From: Pantoea sp. alder81
GTDB lineage: Bacteria; Pseudomonadota; Gammaproteobacteria; Enterobacterales; Enterobacteriaceae
Assembly: GCF_020179835.1 (NCBI RefSeq)
Contig: NZ_JAIUDA010000007.1
Location: forward strand, 124,001 to 188,000
DNA: 64,000 nt
Direction of reading: 5' to 3'
Below, one piece after another: positions 8,465-17,999 of this stretch. Positions within the stretch are counted from its first letter, which is position 1; every line of letters starts with the position of its first letter. The notes under the pieces were generated by a model. That model was given only the letters and a program-made list of their open reading frames with translations, did not search any database and was not told the DNA's origin. Both the position numbers and the translations under genes were made by a program.

Positions 8465-9982
8465 GTGAAGAAAGCTCGTATACCCTTACTCACGGCCTTA
8501 AGCGGCCTGCTCTTGCTCGGTGCCAGTGCACACAGTCAGGCGGAAAGCGTGATTCGTATCGGGCTGGGTGCCGATCCGGACATGCTCGATCCGCATCTGG
8601 CGCGCACCTATTACGGTCGCTTTGTGTTTGCCGCCATGTGCGACCGCTTGGTGGATGTGGATGAGAACCTGAAAGTGGTGCCCGGCCTGGCAACGGATTG
8701 GGCATGGAGTGATGACGGCAAAACCCTGACCATGAACCTGCGCGATGGCGTGACCTTCCAGGATGGTGAGAAGTTTGATGCCAACGCGGTGAAATTTAAT
8801 ATCGAGCGTGCGCTGACGCTGCCGGGCTCGCTGCGTAAAAGCGAAATCTCCTCTGTCGAAAGCGTGGAAGTGAGCGGTCCGATGCAGGTGAAGTTGCATC
8901 TGAAAACGCCGGATGCCGCGCTGCTCAGCCAGCTCACCGACCGCGCCGGCGCGATGCTGGCCCCGGAAGCGGCCAAAAAACCGGATTTCGCCACCCACCC
9001 GGTCTGCTCCGGTCCGTATCAGTTTGCCAGCCGCGTGCAGCAGGACCGTATCGTGCTGACGCGCTTTGAAAACTACTGGAATAAAAGCGCTTACCACTTC
9101 GATAAAGTGATTTTCCTGCCGATCCCGGATGCCTCAGTACGTCTTGCCAACCTGCGCGCAGGCGATCTCGACCTGACAGAGGGCGTGGCGGCCAGCGATG
9201 TGAAAACCGTGGAGGGCGACAGCAAGCTGGCACTGGCCAAAGTCACCGGCCTCGGCTATCAGGGCATCACCTTCAACATCAATAACGGCAAGGTTGACGC
9301 TAACAGTCCGCTGAAAGATCCGCGCGTACGTGAGGCCTTCTCGCTGGCGATTGATCGCGACGCGCTGAATCAGGTGGCGTTTGAAGGCTTATATACCCCA
9401 TCCAATCAGGCGTTCTCACCGGTCAGTGCCTATCACGTCAACACACCCATCCGCACACGAGATGTGGAAAAAGCCAAAGCGCTGCTGAAGGCGGCGGGCG
9501 TGACCACGCCGCTCAATCTGACGCTGTTGGTGACCAATAACCCAACGGCACAGCAGGTCGGCCAGGTGATTCAGGCGATGGTCGGTGAAGCGGGGATTAA
9601 CCTCAACTTGCAGATGAGTGAGTTCGCCAGCTTGCTGGATCGTCAGCAGCGCGGCGATTACCAGCTCAGCTTATCTGGCTGGTCAGGCCGTCCCGATCCC
9701 GATGGCAGCATCTATTCGTTTATTAACAGTAAAGGCACGCTCAACGACGGTCGCTATAGCAATGCCCAGGTTGATGAGTGGCTGAACGCCGCACGCCTCA
9801 CCAACGATCAGGCGCAGCGTCAGGCGCTGTACACCAAGGTGGTGAACCAACTGCAAACCGATATGCCGATTGCCTATCTCTACTTCGAGCCGCGCATTTT
9901 TGGCATGACGAAAAAACTGCAGGGCTTTAAAGCCTGGCCTGATGGTCTGGTGCGCCTCGCGGGTGTGAGCATGGCGCAGTAA
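8465..9982 (+). CDS. Peptide ABC transporter substrate-binding protein (DppA/GsiB family, SBP_5)
   Basis: Periplasmic binding protein of 505 residues. It starts with GTG at 8465 behind GGAG. Seen: signal peptide MKKARIPLLTALSGLLLLG with cleavage near HSQAES, then SBP_bac_5 landmarks: GADPDMLDPHL, DWAWSDDGKTLTMNLRDGVTF (shown in part) and DPRVREAFSLAIDRDAL. Captures the peptide for the DppB/DppC-like pore. Length (about 500) is typical. GsiB (glutathione) is a plausible relative given the gamma-glutamyltransferase gene in the same operon, but dipeptides or opines cannot be excluded. Confidence 0.9.
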   Translation: MKKARIPLLTALSGLLLLGASAHSQAESVIRIGLGADPDMLDPHLARTYYGRFVFAAMCDRLVDVDENLKVVPGLATDWAWSDDGKTLTMNLRDGVTFQDGEKFDANAVKFNIERALTLPGSLRKSEISSVESVEVSGPMQVKLHLKTPDAALLSQLTDRAGAMLAPEAAKKPDFATHPVCSGPYQFASRVQQDRIVLTRFENYWNKSAYHFDKVIFLPIPDASVRLANLRAGDLDLTEGVAASDVKTVEGDSKLALAKVTGLGYQGITFNINNGKVDANSPLKDPRVREAFSLAIDRDALNQVAFEGLYTPSNQAFSPVSAYHVNTPIRTRDVEKAKALLKAAGVTTPLNLTLLVTNNPTAQQVGQVIQAMVGEAGINLNLQMSEFASLLDRQQRGDYQLSLSGWSGRPDPDGSIYSFINSKGTLNDGRYSNAQVDEWLNAARLTNDQAQRQALYTKVVNQLQTDMPIAYLYFEPRIFGMTKKLQGFKAWPDGLVRLAGVSMAQ

Positions 9983-9996
9983 ACCGCTGAGGAGCG

Positions 9997-10941
9997 ATGA
10001 TGCTGGAACTGATTGTTAAACGCTTATTGCTGGCGATCCCCACGCTGCTGCTGGTGAGCATCATGGTGTTTGCGCTGCAAAAGCTGCTGCCGGGCGATCC
10101 GGTGCTGGCGATGGCGGGTGAGGAGCGCGATCCGGCGGTCATCGCGCAGCTGCGGGCTGAATATCATCTGGATGATCCGATCTCCACGCAGTATTTCGCG
10201 TGGATCGGCAATGCGCTGAAGGGTGATTTGGGCATGTCACTGCGCACCAAAGAGCCGGTGACCTCGCTGATCGCCAGCAAACTGCCGGTGACGCTGGAGC
10301 TGTCGCTGCTGGCGATGATTATTGCGCTGGGCACGGGTATCAGCATGGGCATTATCGCGGCGGTGCGCAAAGATACGTGGGTCGATCACACCACCAACTT
10401 TGTCGCACTGTCCGGCATATCGGTGCCGCACTTTTGGTTGGGCATTCTGCTGATCCTGCTGTTTTCCGTGCATCTGCAATGGCTGCCGGCATCGGGCTTT
10501 GTGCCCATCAGTGAAGATGTGGTGCAGAACCTGAAAACCCTGCTGCTGCCTGCGTTGGTGCTGGGTACCGGCCTGGCCGCCACGCTGATGCGCCATACAA
10601 GGGCGTCAATGATCGGTGTGCTCAAGGCCGATTACATCCGCACCGCGCGCGCCAAAGGTTTGCTGGCGCCGAAAGTGGTGCTGAAGCACGCCTTCCGTAA
10701 CGCACTGATGCCGATCGTCACGCTCACGACCTTGCTGTTTGGTGAACTGCTGGGCGGCGCGGTGTTAACCGAGCAGGTTTTCACCCTACCCGGCTTCGGC
10801 AAGATGATTGTCGATGCGGTGTTTAACCGTGATTACGCGGTGGTTCAGGGCGTGGTGCTGGTAGTGGCGATCGGCTTTCTGCTGCTGAACCTGCTGGCGG
10901 ATGTGCTCTATCTGTTAATCAACCCGAAAATGCGAGGCTAA
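9997..10941 (+). CDS. Peptide ABC transporter permease (DppB/GsiC family)
   Basis: Inner-membrane permease, 314 residues, six predicted helices. Seen: N-terminal helix typical of DppB (LIVKRLLLAIPTLLLVSIMV), the LLPGDPV motif following it, the EAA loop DYIRTARAKGLLAPKVVLKH, and LPGFGKMIVDAVFNRDY near the C terminus. Start is the first of two adjacent ATGs after GAGGAG, 14 bases after the binding-protein gene. Forms the pore with the next gene product. Confidence 0.9.
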   Translation: MMLELIVKRLLLAIPTLLLVSIMVFALQKLLPGDPVLAMAGEERDPAVIAQLRAEYHLDDPISTQYFAWIGNALKGDLGMSLRTKEPVTSLIASKLPVTLELSLLAMIIALGTGISMGIIAAVRKDTWVDHTTNFVALSGISVPHFWLGILLILLFSVHLQWLPASGFVPISEDVVQNLKTLLLPALVLGTGLAATLMRHTRASMIGVLKADYIRTARAKGLLAPKVVLKHAFRNALMPIVTLTTLLFGELLGGAVLTEQVFTLPGFGKMIVDAVFNRDYAVVQGVVLVVAIGFLLLNLLADVLYLLINPKMRG

Positions 10942-10943
10942 CC

Positions 10944-11825
10944 ATGAGCGAGGTGTTAACAGCAGGCGCAGTGCCTGCGGTCGCAAAGCCCAACCGCCGG
11001 GTGCTGAAGAAATTTCTGCGCAATAAGAGTGCGCTGATCGGCGCGGTGATCGTGCTGCTGTTTGTTGCCGTGGCGCTGCTGGCGCCCTGGCTGGCTCCAG
11101 CCGATCCGATCAAGGCGAATTTCCTTGCCGTGCGCAAAGCCCCTTCCGCGCTGTTCTGGTTGGGCACCGATGAGCTGGGCCGCGATATTCTGTCGCGTTT
11201 GATTTGGGGCGCCCGCACCTCACTGCTGGCGGGCTGTATTTCGGTGATGATTGCCATTTTGATTGGCGTGCCGCTGGGCTTGATCGCCGGTTACTGGCAG
11301 GGTTGGTGCGATGGCATTATCTCGCGCTTTATCGAAGCGCTGCTCGCTTGCCCGTTTCTGATCCTCGCTATCGCCTTGGGGGCGTTTCTTGGCCCGAGCT
11401 TATCCAATGCGATGATTGCTATTGGGTTATCCGCCATGCCGATTTTCGCCCGGCTAACGCGCGGCCAGGTGATTGCTATCCGCCATGAAGAGTATATCGA
11501 GGGTGCCCGCGCCATTGGTTTGCCGGACCGCTGGATCATCCTGCGTTATGTGCTGCCCAACGTGCTGTCACCGATTCTGGTGCAGGCCACGCTGGCGATC
11601 GCCTCCGCGATCATCACCGAAGCCAGCTTGTCATTTCTCGGCCTAGGCCAGCAGCCGCCGTCACCTTCATGGGGCGCGATGCTGAATACCGCCAAAGGCT
11701 ATCTGGAGCAGGCGCCATGGATGTCAATTTTCCCTGGGCTGGCGGTTTTTCTCACTGTGCAGGGCTTCAATCTACTGGGTGACGGACTGCGCGATGCGCT
11801 TGATCCACGCAATGACTCACATTAA
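10944..11825 (+). CDS. Peptide ABC transporter permease (DppC/GsiD family)
   Basis: Second permease, 293 residues, beginning two bases after the DppB-like gene. Seen: the N-terminal OppC_N region with a hydrophobic helix (SALIGAVIVLLFVAVALLA), LGTDELGRDILSRLIWGART, which is the hallmark of DppC-type permeases, and the EAA loop EYIEGARAIGLPDRWIILRY. C-terminal SLSFLGLGQQPPSPSWG is also diagnostic. Completes the ABC importer. Confidence 0.9.
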   Translation: MSEVLTAGAVPAVAKPNRRVLKKFLRNKSALIGAVIVLLFVAVALLAPWLAPADPIKANFLAVRKAPSALFWLGTDELGRDILSRLIWGARTSLLAGCISVMIAILIGVPLGLIAGYWQGWCDGIISRFIEALLACPFLILAIALGAFLGPSLSNAMIAIGLSAMPIFARLTRGQVIAIRHEEYIEGARAIGLPDRWIILRYVLPNVLSPILVQATLAIASAIITEASLSFLGLGQQPPSPSWGAMLNTAKGYLEQAPWMSIFPGLAVFLTVQGFNLLGDGLRDALDPRNDSH

Positions 11826-11834
11826 GGAACCGTT

Positions 11835-13433
11835 ATGAGCGATTTGGATTTCAACGTTAGTTATGCCTCGCACCGCGCCCCGATGATGGGCCGCAATGCG
11901 GTCGCGACGTCTCAACCGCTGGCGGCACAGGCGGGGATGCGCATGCTGCAACAGGGCGGTAATGCGGTAGATGCGGCGATTGCTACTGCGATGGCGCTCA
12001 CCGTACTGGAACCGACCGGCAACGGCATTGGCAGCGATGCGTTTGCCATCATCTGGGATGGGAAAGAGTTGCACGGTTTGAATGCCTCGGGCCGGTCTCC
12101 TGCCAGCTGGAATGCAGAGCGCTTTGCCGGGCAGAGCGCCATGCCGGAGATCGGTTGGGAAGCCGTCACCGTGCCGGGTGCGGTCTCCGCCTGGATCACG
12201 CTGGCCGAGCGCTTTGCCACGCTGCCGCTGACCACGCTGGCACAACCGGCCATCGAATACGCCCGTGACGGCTTCCCGGTTTCGCCGCTGATCGCCCATC
12301 TATGGCAGCGCGGCTACAACAAACTGAAATCTCAACCGGGCTTTATCGATTGTTTTGCGCCGGACGGCCACCCACCGCGTGCCGGTGAACTGTTCCGTAA
12401 CCCGGCGCAGGCCGCCACACTGCAGAAAATCGCCGAAACCAATGGAGAAGCCTTCTATCGGGGTGAGCTGGCCGAGAAAATGGTGGCGTTTGCCGAGCAG
12501 CACGGCGCGGCACTGAGCATGGCCGATCTCAACAACCACCGCGCCAACTGGGTAGATCTGTTATCGCGTCCGTTTGCCGACGGCTCGGTGCAGGAGCTGC
12601 CGCCCAACGGTCAGGGCATCGCCACCCTAATCGCACTGGGTATTCTGGAGCAGTGGGACATCGGTAGCTACACGCCGGATTCCGTACCCTGGCTACATCT
12701 GTCGTTCGAAGCGATGAAGCTGGCGCTGGTCGATCTGGATCGTTATGTCACCGATTACGACCATCTGGAATTCCCGGCAGAGCTGCTGCTGAGTGACAGT
12801 TACCTCAAACAGCGCGCCCAGCTGATTAATCCCGATCAAGCCGGTGATTTTACCTTCGGCTCCCCGCAGCAGAGCGGCACCGTTTATCTCTCCACCGCCG
12901 ATGCCAGCGGCATGATGGTCTCCTTTATTCAGTCCAACTACATGGGCTTTGGTTCGGGCGTGGTGGTGCCGGGCACCGGTATCAGCTTGCAGAATCGCGG
13001 CTGCGGCTTCTCGCTCGATCCGCAGCATCCGAACGTGGTGGCCGGCAGCAAACGTCCGTTCCACACCATCATTCCGGCGTTTGCGCTGGATGCGGCAGGT
13101 CAGCCATTAATGTCGTTTGGCGTGATGGGCGGCCCAATGCAGGCACAGGGACATCTGCAGCTGGCGCTGCGCATCATGCAGCACAAGCAGAATCCGCAAG
13201 CGGCAATCGATGCACCGCGTTGGCGCGTGGAGCAAGGCCGCGCGGTGGTGGTGGAACCGGGTATCGACCGTAATGTGCTGGCGAAGCTGCGCGAGATGGG
13301 CCACCAGATAACGGTGGAAGACCCGCTGCAGAGCTACAACTTTGGCGGTGCGCAGGCGATTGTGCGCGATCCGCAGGGCTTCTATATTGCCGCCACTGAA
13401 AGTCGCAAGGATGGACAAGCGCTGGTGTTTTAA
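11835..13433 (+). CDS. Gamma-glutamyltransferase-like hydrolase without signal peptide
   Basis: Ntn-hydrolase of the gamma-glutamyltranspeptidase family, 532 residues. Seen: GGNAVDAAIATAMALTVLEP, the GIGSDAF block, the autoprocessing/catalytic Thr candidate in QSGTVYLSTAD near residue 350, and NRGCGFSLDP and GVMGGPMQAQGH downstream. Family enzymes split into two subunits at that Thr and hydrolyse or transfer gamma-glutamyl groups. No signal peptide is visible: the N terminus MSDLDFNVSYASHRAP is polar, unlike periplasmic E. coli Ggt. A cytoplasmic role processing imported gamma-glutamyl peptides fits its place nine bases after the peptide permease. The residues GIGSDAF (Asp instead of the common GGGGF/M) hint at a substrate range different from glutathione. 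Confidence 0.88.
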   Translation: MSDLDFNVSYASHRAPMMGRNAVATSQPLAAQAGMRMLQQGGNAVDAAIATAMALTVLEPTGNGIGSDAFAIIWDGKELHGLNASGRSPASWNAERFAGQSAMPEIGWEAVTVPGAVSAWITLAERFATLPLTTLAQPAIEYARDGFPVSPLIAHLWQRGYNKLKSQPGFIDCFAPDGHPPRAGELFRNPAQAATLQKIAETNGEAFYRGELAEKMVAFAEQHGAALSMADLNNHRANWVDLLSRPFADGSVQELPPNGQGIATLIALGILEQWDIGSYTPDSVPWLHLSFEAMKLALVDLDRYVTDYDHLEFPAELLLSDSYLKQRAQLINPDQAGDFTFGSPQQSGTVYLSTADASGMMVSFIQSNYMGFGSGVVVPGTGISLQNRGCGFSLDPQHPNVVAGSKRPFHTIIPAFALDAAGQPLMSFGVMGGPMQAQGHLQLALRIMQHKQNPQAAIDAPRWRVEQGRAVVVEPGIDRNVLAKLREMGHQITVEDPLQSYNFGGAQAIVRDPQGFYIAATESRKDGQALVF

Positions 13434-13448
13434 ATCAAAACCTAAGTG

Positions 13449-13470
13449 GGCGCACCAGAGTGCGCCTTTT
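13449..13470 (+). terminator. Intrinsic terminator of the peptide-transport operon
   Basis: GGCGCAC, loop CAGA, GTGCGCC, then TTTT, 15 bases after the gamma-glutamyltransferase stop codon. Confidence 0.8.
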
Positions 13471-13573
13471 CCCACCCTTTGCCGCCTCTCAACCCGTTGT
13501 ACACGCCAGTCCATTGCACTATCCTTTAGGACCATTCCCACCGAATCGAATTTAGCCATAACAGGAGTTCAAC

Positions 13574-14287
13574 ATGGCGTCAGGATTATCCCGCATCTGG
13601 ATGCGTACCGGCATGCTTATGGTCAGTGCACTGGTTGTAATGCAACTTACCGCCTGTGGCGACAAAGAAGGCGATCAGCGTAAAGCTTTCTCCGACTTTT
13701 TACAGAACACCGCAATGCGTAGCGGCGAGCATCTGCCAAGCCTGAGCGAAAACCAGAAGCAGACTTTTGGCAACTACGCGGGCGATTACGCCATTCTGTA
13801 CGGCTTCTCTCAGCAGGCCAATCAGGCGGTTGAGCAAGGCATGCGCCCTGTGGTCGATGAACTGGCCGCGATTCGCGTGCCACAAGACTACCTGACCCGT
13901 CGCGACAGTCTGCGTCAGGCCAGCGGCAATTTGAGTGTGTTGTCGCAGCAGATTCAGAGCGCCAAAATGCAGGCCGACAGCAGTAAAGCCACATTGAAGC
14001 AGCCAGATGACCTGAAGAAAGTGTATGACAGCGTGTACGCCAAAGTGGTGACACAGCCAGCGGGTACTTTAATTCCGCTGCTGCCTCAGCTGCAGGCGTT
14101 GAGCCAGGCGGCGGTGCAAACCGGCGATTATCTGCAGTCGCAGGGCACGCGCGTGACCTTTAACGATGGCGGCGTCCAGTTCCCGACGCAGGATCAGGCC
14201 ACGCAGTACAATACCCTGATGAGCAACCTTTCCAGCAATGCACAAGCCCTGACTCAGGCGCAAAATGCCGTGCAGGGTGGTTTGTAA
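13574..14287 (+). CDS. yiaF: DUF3053 lipoprotein YiaF
   Basis: Lipoprotein of 237 residues. Seen: signal peptide with hydrophobic core GMLMVSALVVMQ and lipobox LTAC (Cys at about residue 28), followed by DKEGDQRKAFSDFLQ, typical of the DUF3053 family (YiaF of E. coli). The remainder is helical and Gln-rich. Position after the +2 residue is Gly, and Asp follows, so inner-membrane retention is possible but not decided. Function is unknown in the family. It stands alone between two terminators. RBS AGGAG lies seven bases before the ATG. Confidence 0.88.
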   Translation: MASGLSRIWMRTGMLMVSALVVMQLTACGDKEGDQRKAFSDFLQNTAMRSGEHLPSLSENQKQTFGNYAGDYAILYGFSQQANQAVEQGMRPVVDELAAIRVPQDYLTRRDSLRQASGNLSVLSQQIQSAKMQADSSKATLKQPDDLKKVYDSVYAKVVTQPAGTLIPLLPQLQALSQAAVQTGDYLQSQGTRVTFNDGGVQFPTQDQATQYNTLMSNLSSNAQALTQAQNAVQGGL

Positions 14288-14309
14288 CTTCGCTTTTTAG
14301 GCACTCAGA

Positions 14310-14332
14310 GGCGACCAAAAGGTCGCCCCTTT
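14310..14332 (+). terminator. Intrinsic terminator after yiaF
   Basis: GGCGACC, loop AAAA, GGTCGCC followed by CCTTTCC; a strong GC stem with a modest T-tract 23 bases after the yiaF stop. Confidence 0.65.
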
Positions 14333-14403
14333 CCTGACAAACTCTTCAGTTCATCTTTCAGATATTTCGTCACTTCCTTACACCTCACTTATCTGCATCG
14401 CTA

Positions 14404-14617
14404 TTGTGTGATCTGGCGCATTTTCGACCAAAAATAGTTTGTGATCTTAATCACACTTATGAAACAAACCATACGGCCATAAAGGTGACTTAAGTCACAT
14501 TTATCTCGTTGTTTTGTTTAAAATTTCGCCTTCGTACTTTTCTTACACCCTATTTATGTGATCTTCATCACCTTATAGCACCCTGACCACCCCAATTTTG
14601 CGTGATCTGAATCACAC
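14404..14617 (+). promoter_or_regulatory. Array of CRP sites upstream of mtlA
   Basis: The 479-base gap before mtlA holds at least four good CRP-type dyads: TGTGATCTTAATCACA at 14440-14455, GGTGACTTAAGTCACA at 14484-14499, ATGTGATCTTCATCACCT at 14556-14573 and GCGTGATCTGAATCACAC at 14600-14617. A fifth, half-conserved TTGTGTGATCTGGCGCAT lies at 14404-14421. Spacings are about 44, 72 and 44 bases. E. coli mtlA is known for an array of several CRP sites, so this is a conserved design giving strong catabolite control. The -10/-35 elements lie probably near 14630-14660 but are not clear. Confidence 0.85.
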
Positions 14618-14766
14618 TTAACCCGGATGCTACGCAGCGTAATAAACTAGTGCTAGAGTCCGCGTGCATACAGTGATGCCACGGCCCGCGCCGGAACGGC
14701 TCAATAAAAGTCTTAACAAAAACAACCGCGCTCTTATTGCAGCGCGTCTCAATAAGGGGTGGGTTT

Positions 14767-16692
14767 ATGTCCTCATCAGCGAAGGTCAAGGTTCAGAGCT
14801 TTGGTCGTTTTCTGAGTAACATGGTGATGCCAAATATCGGTGCGTTTATCGCCTGGGGTATCATTACAGCACTGTTCATCCCAACCGGATGGATTCCAAA
14901 CGAAACGCTGGCGAAACTCGTCGGCCCCATGATCACTTACCTGCTGCCATTGTTGATCGGCTTCACCGGTGGACGCCTGGTAGGCGGCGATCGCGGCGGT
15001 GTGGTCGGTGCAATCACCACCATGGGCGTGATCGTTGGTGCAGATATGCCAATGTTCCTCGGCGCGATGATTGCCGGTCCGCTGGGTGGTTGGGCGATCA
15101 AAACCTTTGACCGTATGGTTGATGGCAAGATCAAAAGCGGCTTCGAGATGCTGGTTAACAACTTCTCAGCCGGTATCATCGGTATGCTGCTGGCGCTGCT
15201 GGCGTTTATCGGCATCGGTCCACTGGTTGAAGGTCTGTCGCACATCCTCGCGGCGGGCGTAAACCTGATGGTGCAGAACAACCTGCTGCCACTGACCTCT
15301 ATCTTTGTTGAACCGGCGAAAATCCTGTTCCTCAATAACGCCATCAACCACGGTATCTTCTCTCCACTGGGTATCCAGCAGGCGAGCGAAGCCGGTAAAT
15401 CTATCTTCTTCCTGATTGAAGCGAACCCAGGCCCAGGTATGGGTGTGCTGGTTGCCTACATGATTTTTGGTCGCGGTAGCGCCAAACAGTCTGCAGGCGG
15501 TGCGGCAATCATCCACTTCCTTGGTGGTATCCACGAAATTTACTTCCCGTACGTGCTGATGGCGCCACGCCTGCTGCTGGCGGTGATCCTCGGTGGTATG
15601 ACAGGCGTGTTCACCCTGACCGTACTGAACGGCGGTCTGGTCTCTCCAGCGTCTCCGGGTTCAATCCTCGCGGTACTGGCGATGACGCCTAAAGGCGCAT
15701 ACTTCGCCAACATCGCAGCGATCATCGCGGCGTTTGCGGTCTCCTTCGTGGTCTCTTCTATCCTGCTGAAAACCAGCAAAGTGAAAGAAGATGACGATAT
15801 CGAAGCTGCCACTCAGCGTATGCGTGATATGAAAGCGCAGTCGAAAGGCCAGGCCGTTGCCGGTTCTCCGGTCATCGCCGATGCCAACAGCGTTGATGTC
15901 AGCCACGTGCGTAAAATCATCGTGGCCTGTGACGCCGGTATGGGTTCCAGCGCCATGGGTGCAGGTGTGCTGCGTAAGAAAGTGCAGGATGCCGGCCTGA
16001 GCAATATCTCAGTGACCAACAGCGCGATTAACTCACTGCCGGGCGATGTGGATCTGGTCATTACCCACCGCGATCTTACCGAGCGTGCGATGCGTCAGGC
16101 ACCACAGGCTCAACATATTTCACTGAACAACTTCCTCGATAGCGCGCTGTACAGCAATCTGACTGAACGTCTGATCGCCGCTAACCGCAGCGAAGCGCAT
16201 CGTGAAACCGTGCAGACCACGCTGGCGGACAGCTACGATGACGGCAGCTCGAACCTTTTCAAACTGGGCGCGGACAACGTGTTCCTCGGCTTGAGCGCCA
16301 GCAACAAAGAGCAGGCGATTCGTTTTGCCGGTGAGCAGCTGGTGAAAGGCGGTTATGTTCAGCCAGAATACGTTGAAGCGATGCTGGAACGTGAAAAGCT
16401 GACCCCGACTTATCTCGGTGAGTCTATCGCTGTGCCACACGGCACCGTGGAAGCCAAAGACCGCGTGCTGAAAACCGGCGTAGTGTTCTGCCAGTACCCA
16501 GCGGGCGTGCTGTTTGGTGAAGAAGCCGATGACGTGGCGCGCCTGGTGATTGGTATTGCAGCTCGCAATAACGAACACATTCAGGTGATCACCAGCCTGA
16601 CCAACGCGCTGGATGATGACAGCGTGATTGAGAAGCTGGCAAACACCACCAGCGTGCAGGATGTGCTGGATCTGTTGTCGCCAAAAGCGTAA
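14767..16692 (+). CDS. mtlA: PTS mannitol-specific EIICBA
   Basis: Mannitol permease and phosphotransferase, 641 residues, converting outside mannitol to cytoplasmic mannitol-1-phosphate. Seen: membrane EIIC domain at about 1-340 (VQSFGRFLSNMVMPNIGAF start, the GGIHEIYFPYVLM loop), a linker, EIIB with phospho-Cys 388 in IVACDAGMGSSAMGAG, and EIIA with phospho-His 558 in ESIAVPHGTVEAKD. Start at 14767 aligns with E. coli MtlA (MSSDIKIKVQSF) and follows AAGGGG; the open frame extends ten codons further. The frequent use of GGT, CGT and CTG codons suggests high expression. First gene of mtlADR under the CRP array. Confidence 0.97.
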   Translation: MSSSAKVKVQSFGRFLSNMVMPNIGAFIAWGIITALFIPTGWIPNETLAKLVGPMITYLLPLLIGFTGGRLVGGDRGGVVGAITTMGVIVGADMPMFLGAMIAGPLGGWAIKTFDRMVDGKIKSGFEMLVNNFSAGIIGMLLALLAFIGIGPLVEGLSHILAAGVNLMVQNNLLPLTSIFVEPAKILFLNNAINHGIFSPLGIQQASEAGKSIFFLIEANPGPGMGVLVAYMIFGRGSAKQSAGGAAIIHFLGGIHEIYFPYVLMAPRLLLAVILGGMTGVFTLTVLNGGLVSPASPGSILAVLAMTPKGAYFANIAAIIAAFAVSFVVSSILLKTSKVKEDDDIEAATQRMRDMKAQSKGQAVAGSPVIADANSVDVSHVRKIIVACDAGMGSSAMGAGVLRKKVQDAGLSNISVTNSAINSLPGDVDLVITHRDLTERAMRQAPQAQHISLNNFLDSALYSNLTERLIAANRSEAHRETVQTTLADSYDDGSSNLFKLGADNVFLGLSASNKEQAIRFAGEQLVKGGYVQPEYVEAMLEREKLTPTYLGESIAVPHGTVEAKDRVLKTGVVFCQYPAGVLFGEEADDVARLVIGIAARNNEHIQVITSLTNALDDDSVIEKLANTTSVQDVLDLLSPKA

Positions 16693-16712
16693 CAGCGCGT
16701 TTTAACTTCCCT

Positions 16713-16763
16713 GGGGCGGGCAAGCCCGTCCCACTTATACGGGGCGGATTTGCCCGCCCTTTC
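16713..16763. repeat. Paired GC-rich hairpins between mtlA and mtlD
   Basis: Two adjacent dyads: GGGGCGGGCAAGCCCGTCCC (16713-16732) and GGGGCGGATTTGCCCGCCC followed by TTT (16741-16762). Together they look like a REP/PU-type repeat or attenuating hairpins within the operon. E. coli also has repeat elements in some PTS operons. Possible role: stabilise mtlA mRNA and lower mtlD expression relative to mtlA. Confidence 0.6.
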
Positions 16764-16786
16764 GTCATTTGATATGGGTCAAATTT

Positions 16787-17935
16787 ATGAAAGCGTTACA
16801 TTTTGGAGCAGGTAACATCGGTCGCGGTTTTATCGGTAAGTTGCTGGCTGATGCCGGTATCGAACTGGTGTTCGCGGATGTGAATCAGGTGGTTCTGGAT
16901 GCCCTTAACGCCCGTCATGAGTATCCGGTTCATGTGGTTGGCGAGCAGGCAAAAGTCGAAATCGTTACTGGCGTTAGCGCAGTGAACAGCACCAGCGACG
17001 ACATCGTCACGCTGATTGCTGAGGTTGATATCGTTACCACGGCGGTTGGTCCGCAAATTCTGGAACGCATCGCAGGTGGTGTGGCGAAGGGTCTGGCCAA
17101 ACGCAGTGACAACGGTAATGTCCGTCCGCTGAATATTATCGCCTGTGAAAACATGGTACGCGGCACCAGCCAGTTGAAGCAGCACGTGCTGAAGGCACTG
17201 CCAGAGCAGTATCACGCGTGGGTTGAAGAGCATGTGGGCTTCGTGGACTCCGCCGTTGACCGCATCGTGCCGCCTTCTGAAGCCGGCAGCAGCGATCCGC
17301 TGGAAGTCACCGTTGAAACCTTCAGTGAGTGGATTGTCGATAAAACCCAGTTCAAAGGTGAATTGCCGAACATTCCCGGCATGGAACTCACCGACAATCT
17401 GATGGCGTTTGTAGAGCGCAAACTTTTCACACTGAACACTGGCCATGCCATCACCGCTTACCTCGGCCAGTTAGCCGGTCACGCCACCATCCGTGATGCG
17501 ATTCTGGATGAGAAAGTGCGTGCCGTAGTGCAGGGTGCGATGCAGGAGAGCGGCGCAGTATTGATCAAGCGTTATGGCTTTGATGCAGACAAGCACGCTG
17601 CCTACATCCAGAAAATCCTCACTCGCTTTGAAAATCCGTATCTGAAAGATGATGTGGAACGCGTTGGCCGCCAGCCGCTGCGCAAACTCAGCGCGGGCGA
17701 TCGCCTGATCAAGCCAACGCTCGGCACGCTTGAGTACAACCTGCCGCACGCGAATCTGGTGCAGGGCATTGCCGCCGCGATGCACTACCGCAGCGAAGCC
17801 GATCCTCAAGCGCAAGAGTTGGCCACATTACTGGCAGAGAAAGGTCCGCAGGCCACGCTGGCCGAGATCTCTGGGCTGGAAGCCAATAGCGAAGTGGTCA
17901 CCTCAGTGGTGAGTGCTTACAACGCTATGGCATAA
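16787..17935 (+). CDS. mtlD: Mannitol-1-phosphate 5-dehydrogenase
   Basis: NAD-dependent enzyme of 382 residues, same length as E. coli MtlD, oxidising mannitol-1-phosphate to fructose-6-phosphate. Seen: N-terminal nucleotide-binding loop [13 protein letters not shown] (residues 5-17), [20 protein letters not shown], and the catalytic-lysine region [19 protein letters not shown] with NTGHA. The start at 16787 (MKALHF) aligns with the family; six upstream in-frame codons are not conserved. It follows mtlA by 94 bases containing two hairpins. Confidence 0.97.
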   Translation: MKALHFGAGNIGRGFIGKLLADAGIELVFADVNQVVLDALNARHEYPVHVVGEQAKVEIVTGVSAVNSTSDDIVTLIAEVDIVTTAVGPQILERIAGGVAKGLAKRSDNGNVRPLNIIACENMVRGTSQLKQHVLKALPEQYHAWVEEHVGFVDSAVDRIVPPSEAGSSDPLEVTVETFSEWIVDKTQFKGELPNIPGMELTDNLMAFVERKLFTLNTGHAITAYLGQLAGHATIRDAILDEKVRAVVQGAMQESGAVLIKRYGFDADKHAAYIQKILTRFENPYLKDDVERVGRQPLRKLSAGDRLIKPTLGTLEYNLPHANLVQGIAAAMHYRSEADPQAQELATLLAEKGPQATLAEISGLEANSEVVTSVVSAYNAMA

Positions 17936-17999
17936 TGCGCGCCTTTTAATAGCTCACTCGGGCGCGGTGCCAACCGTGCCCGTCGGCGGTAGTGGAACG

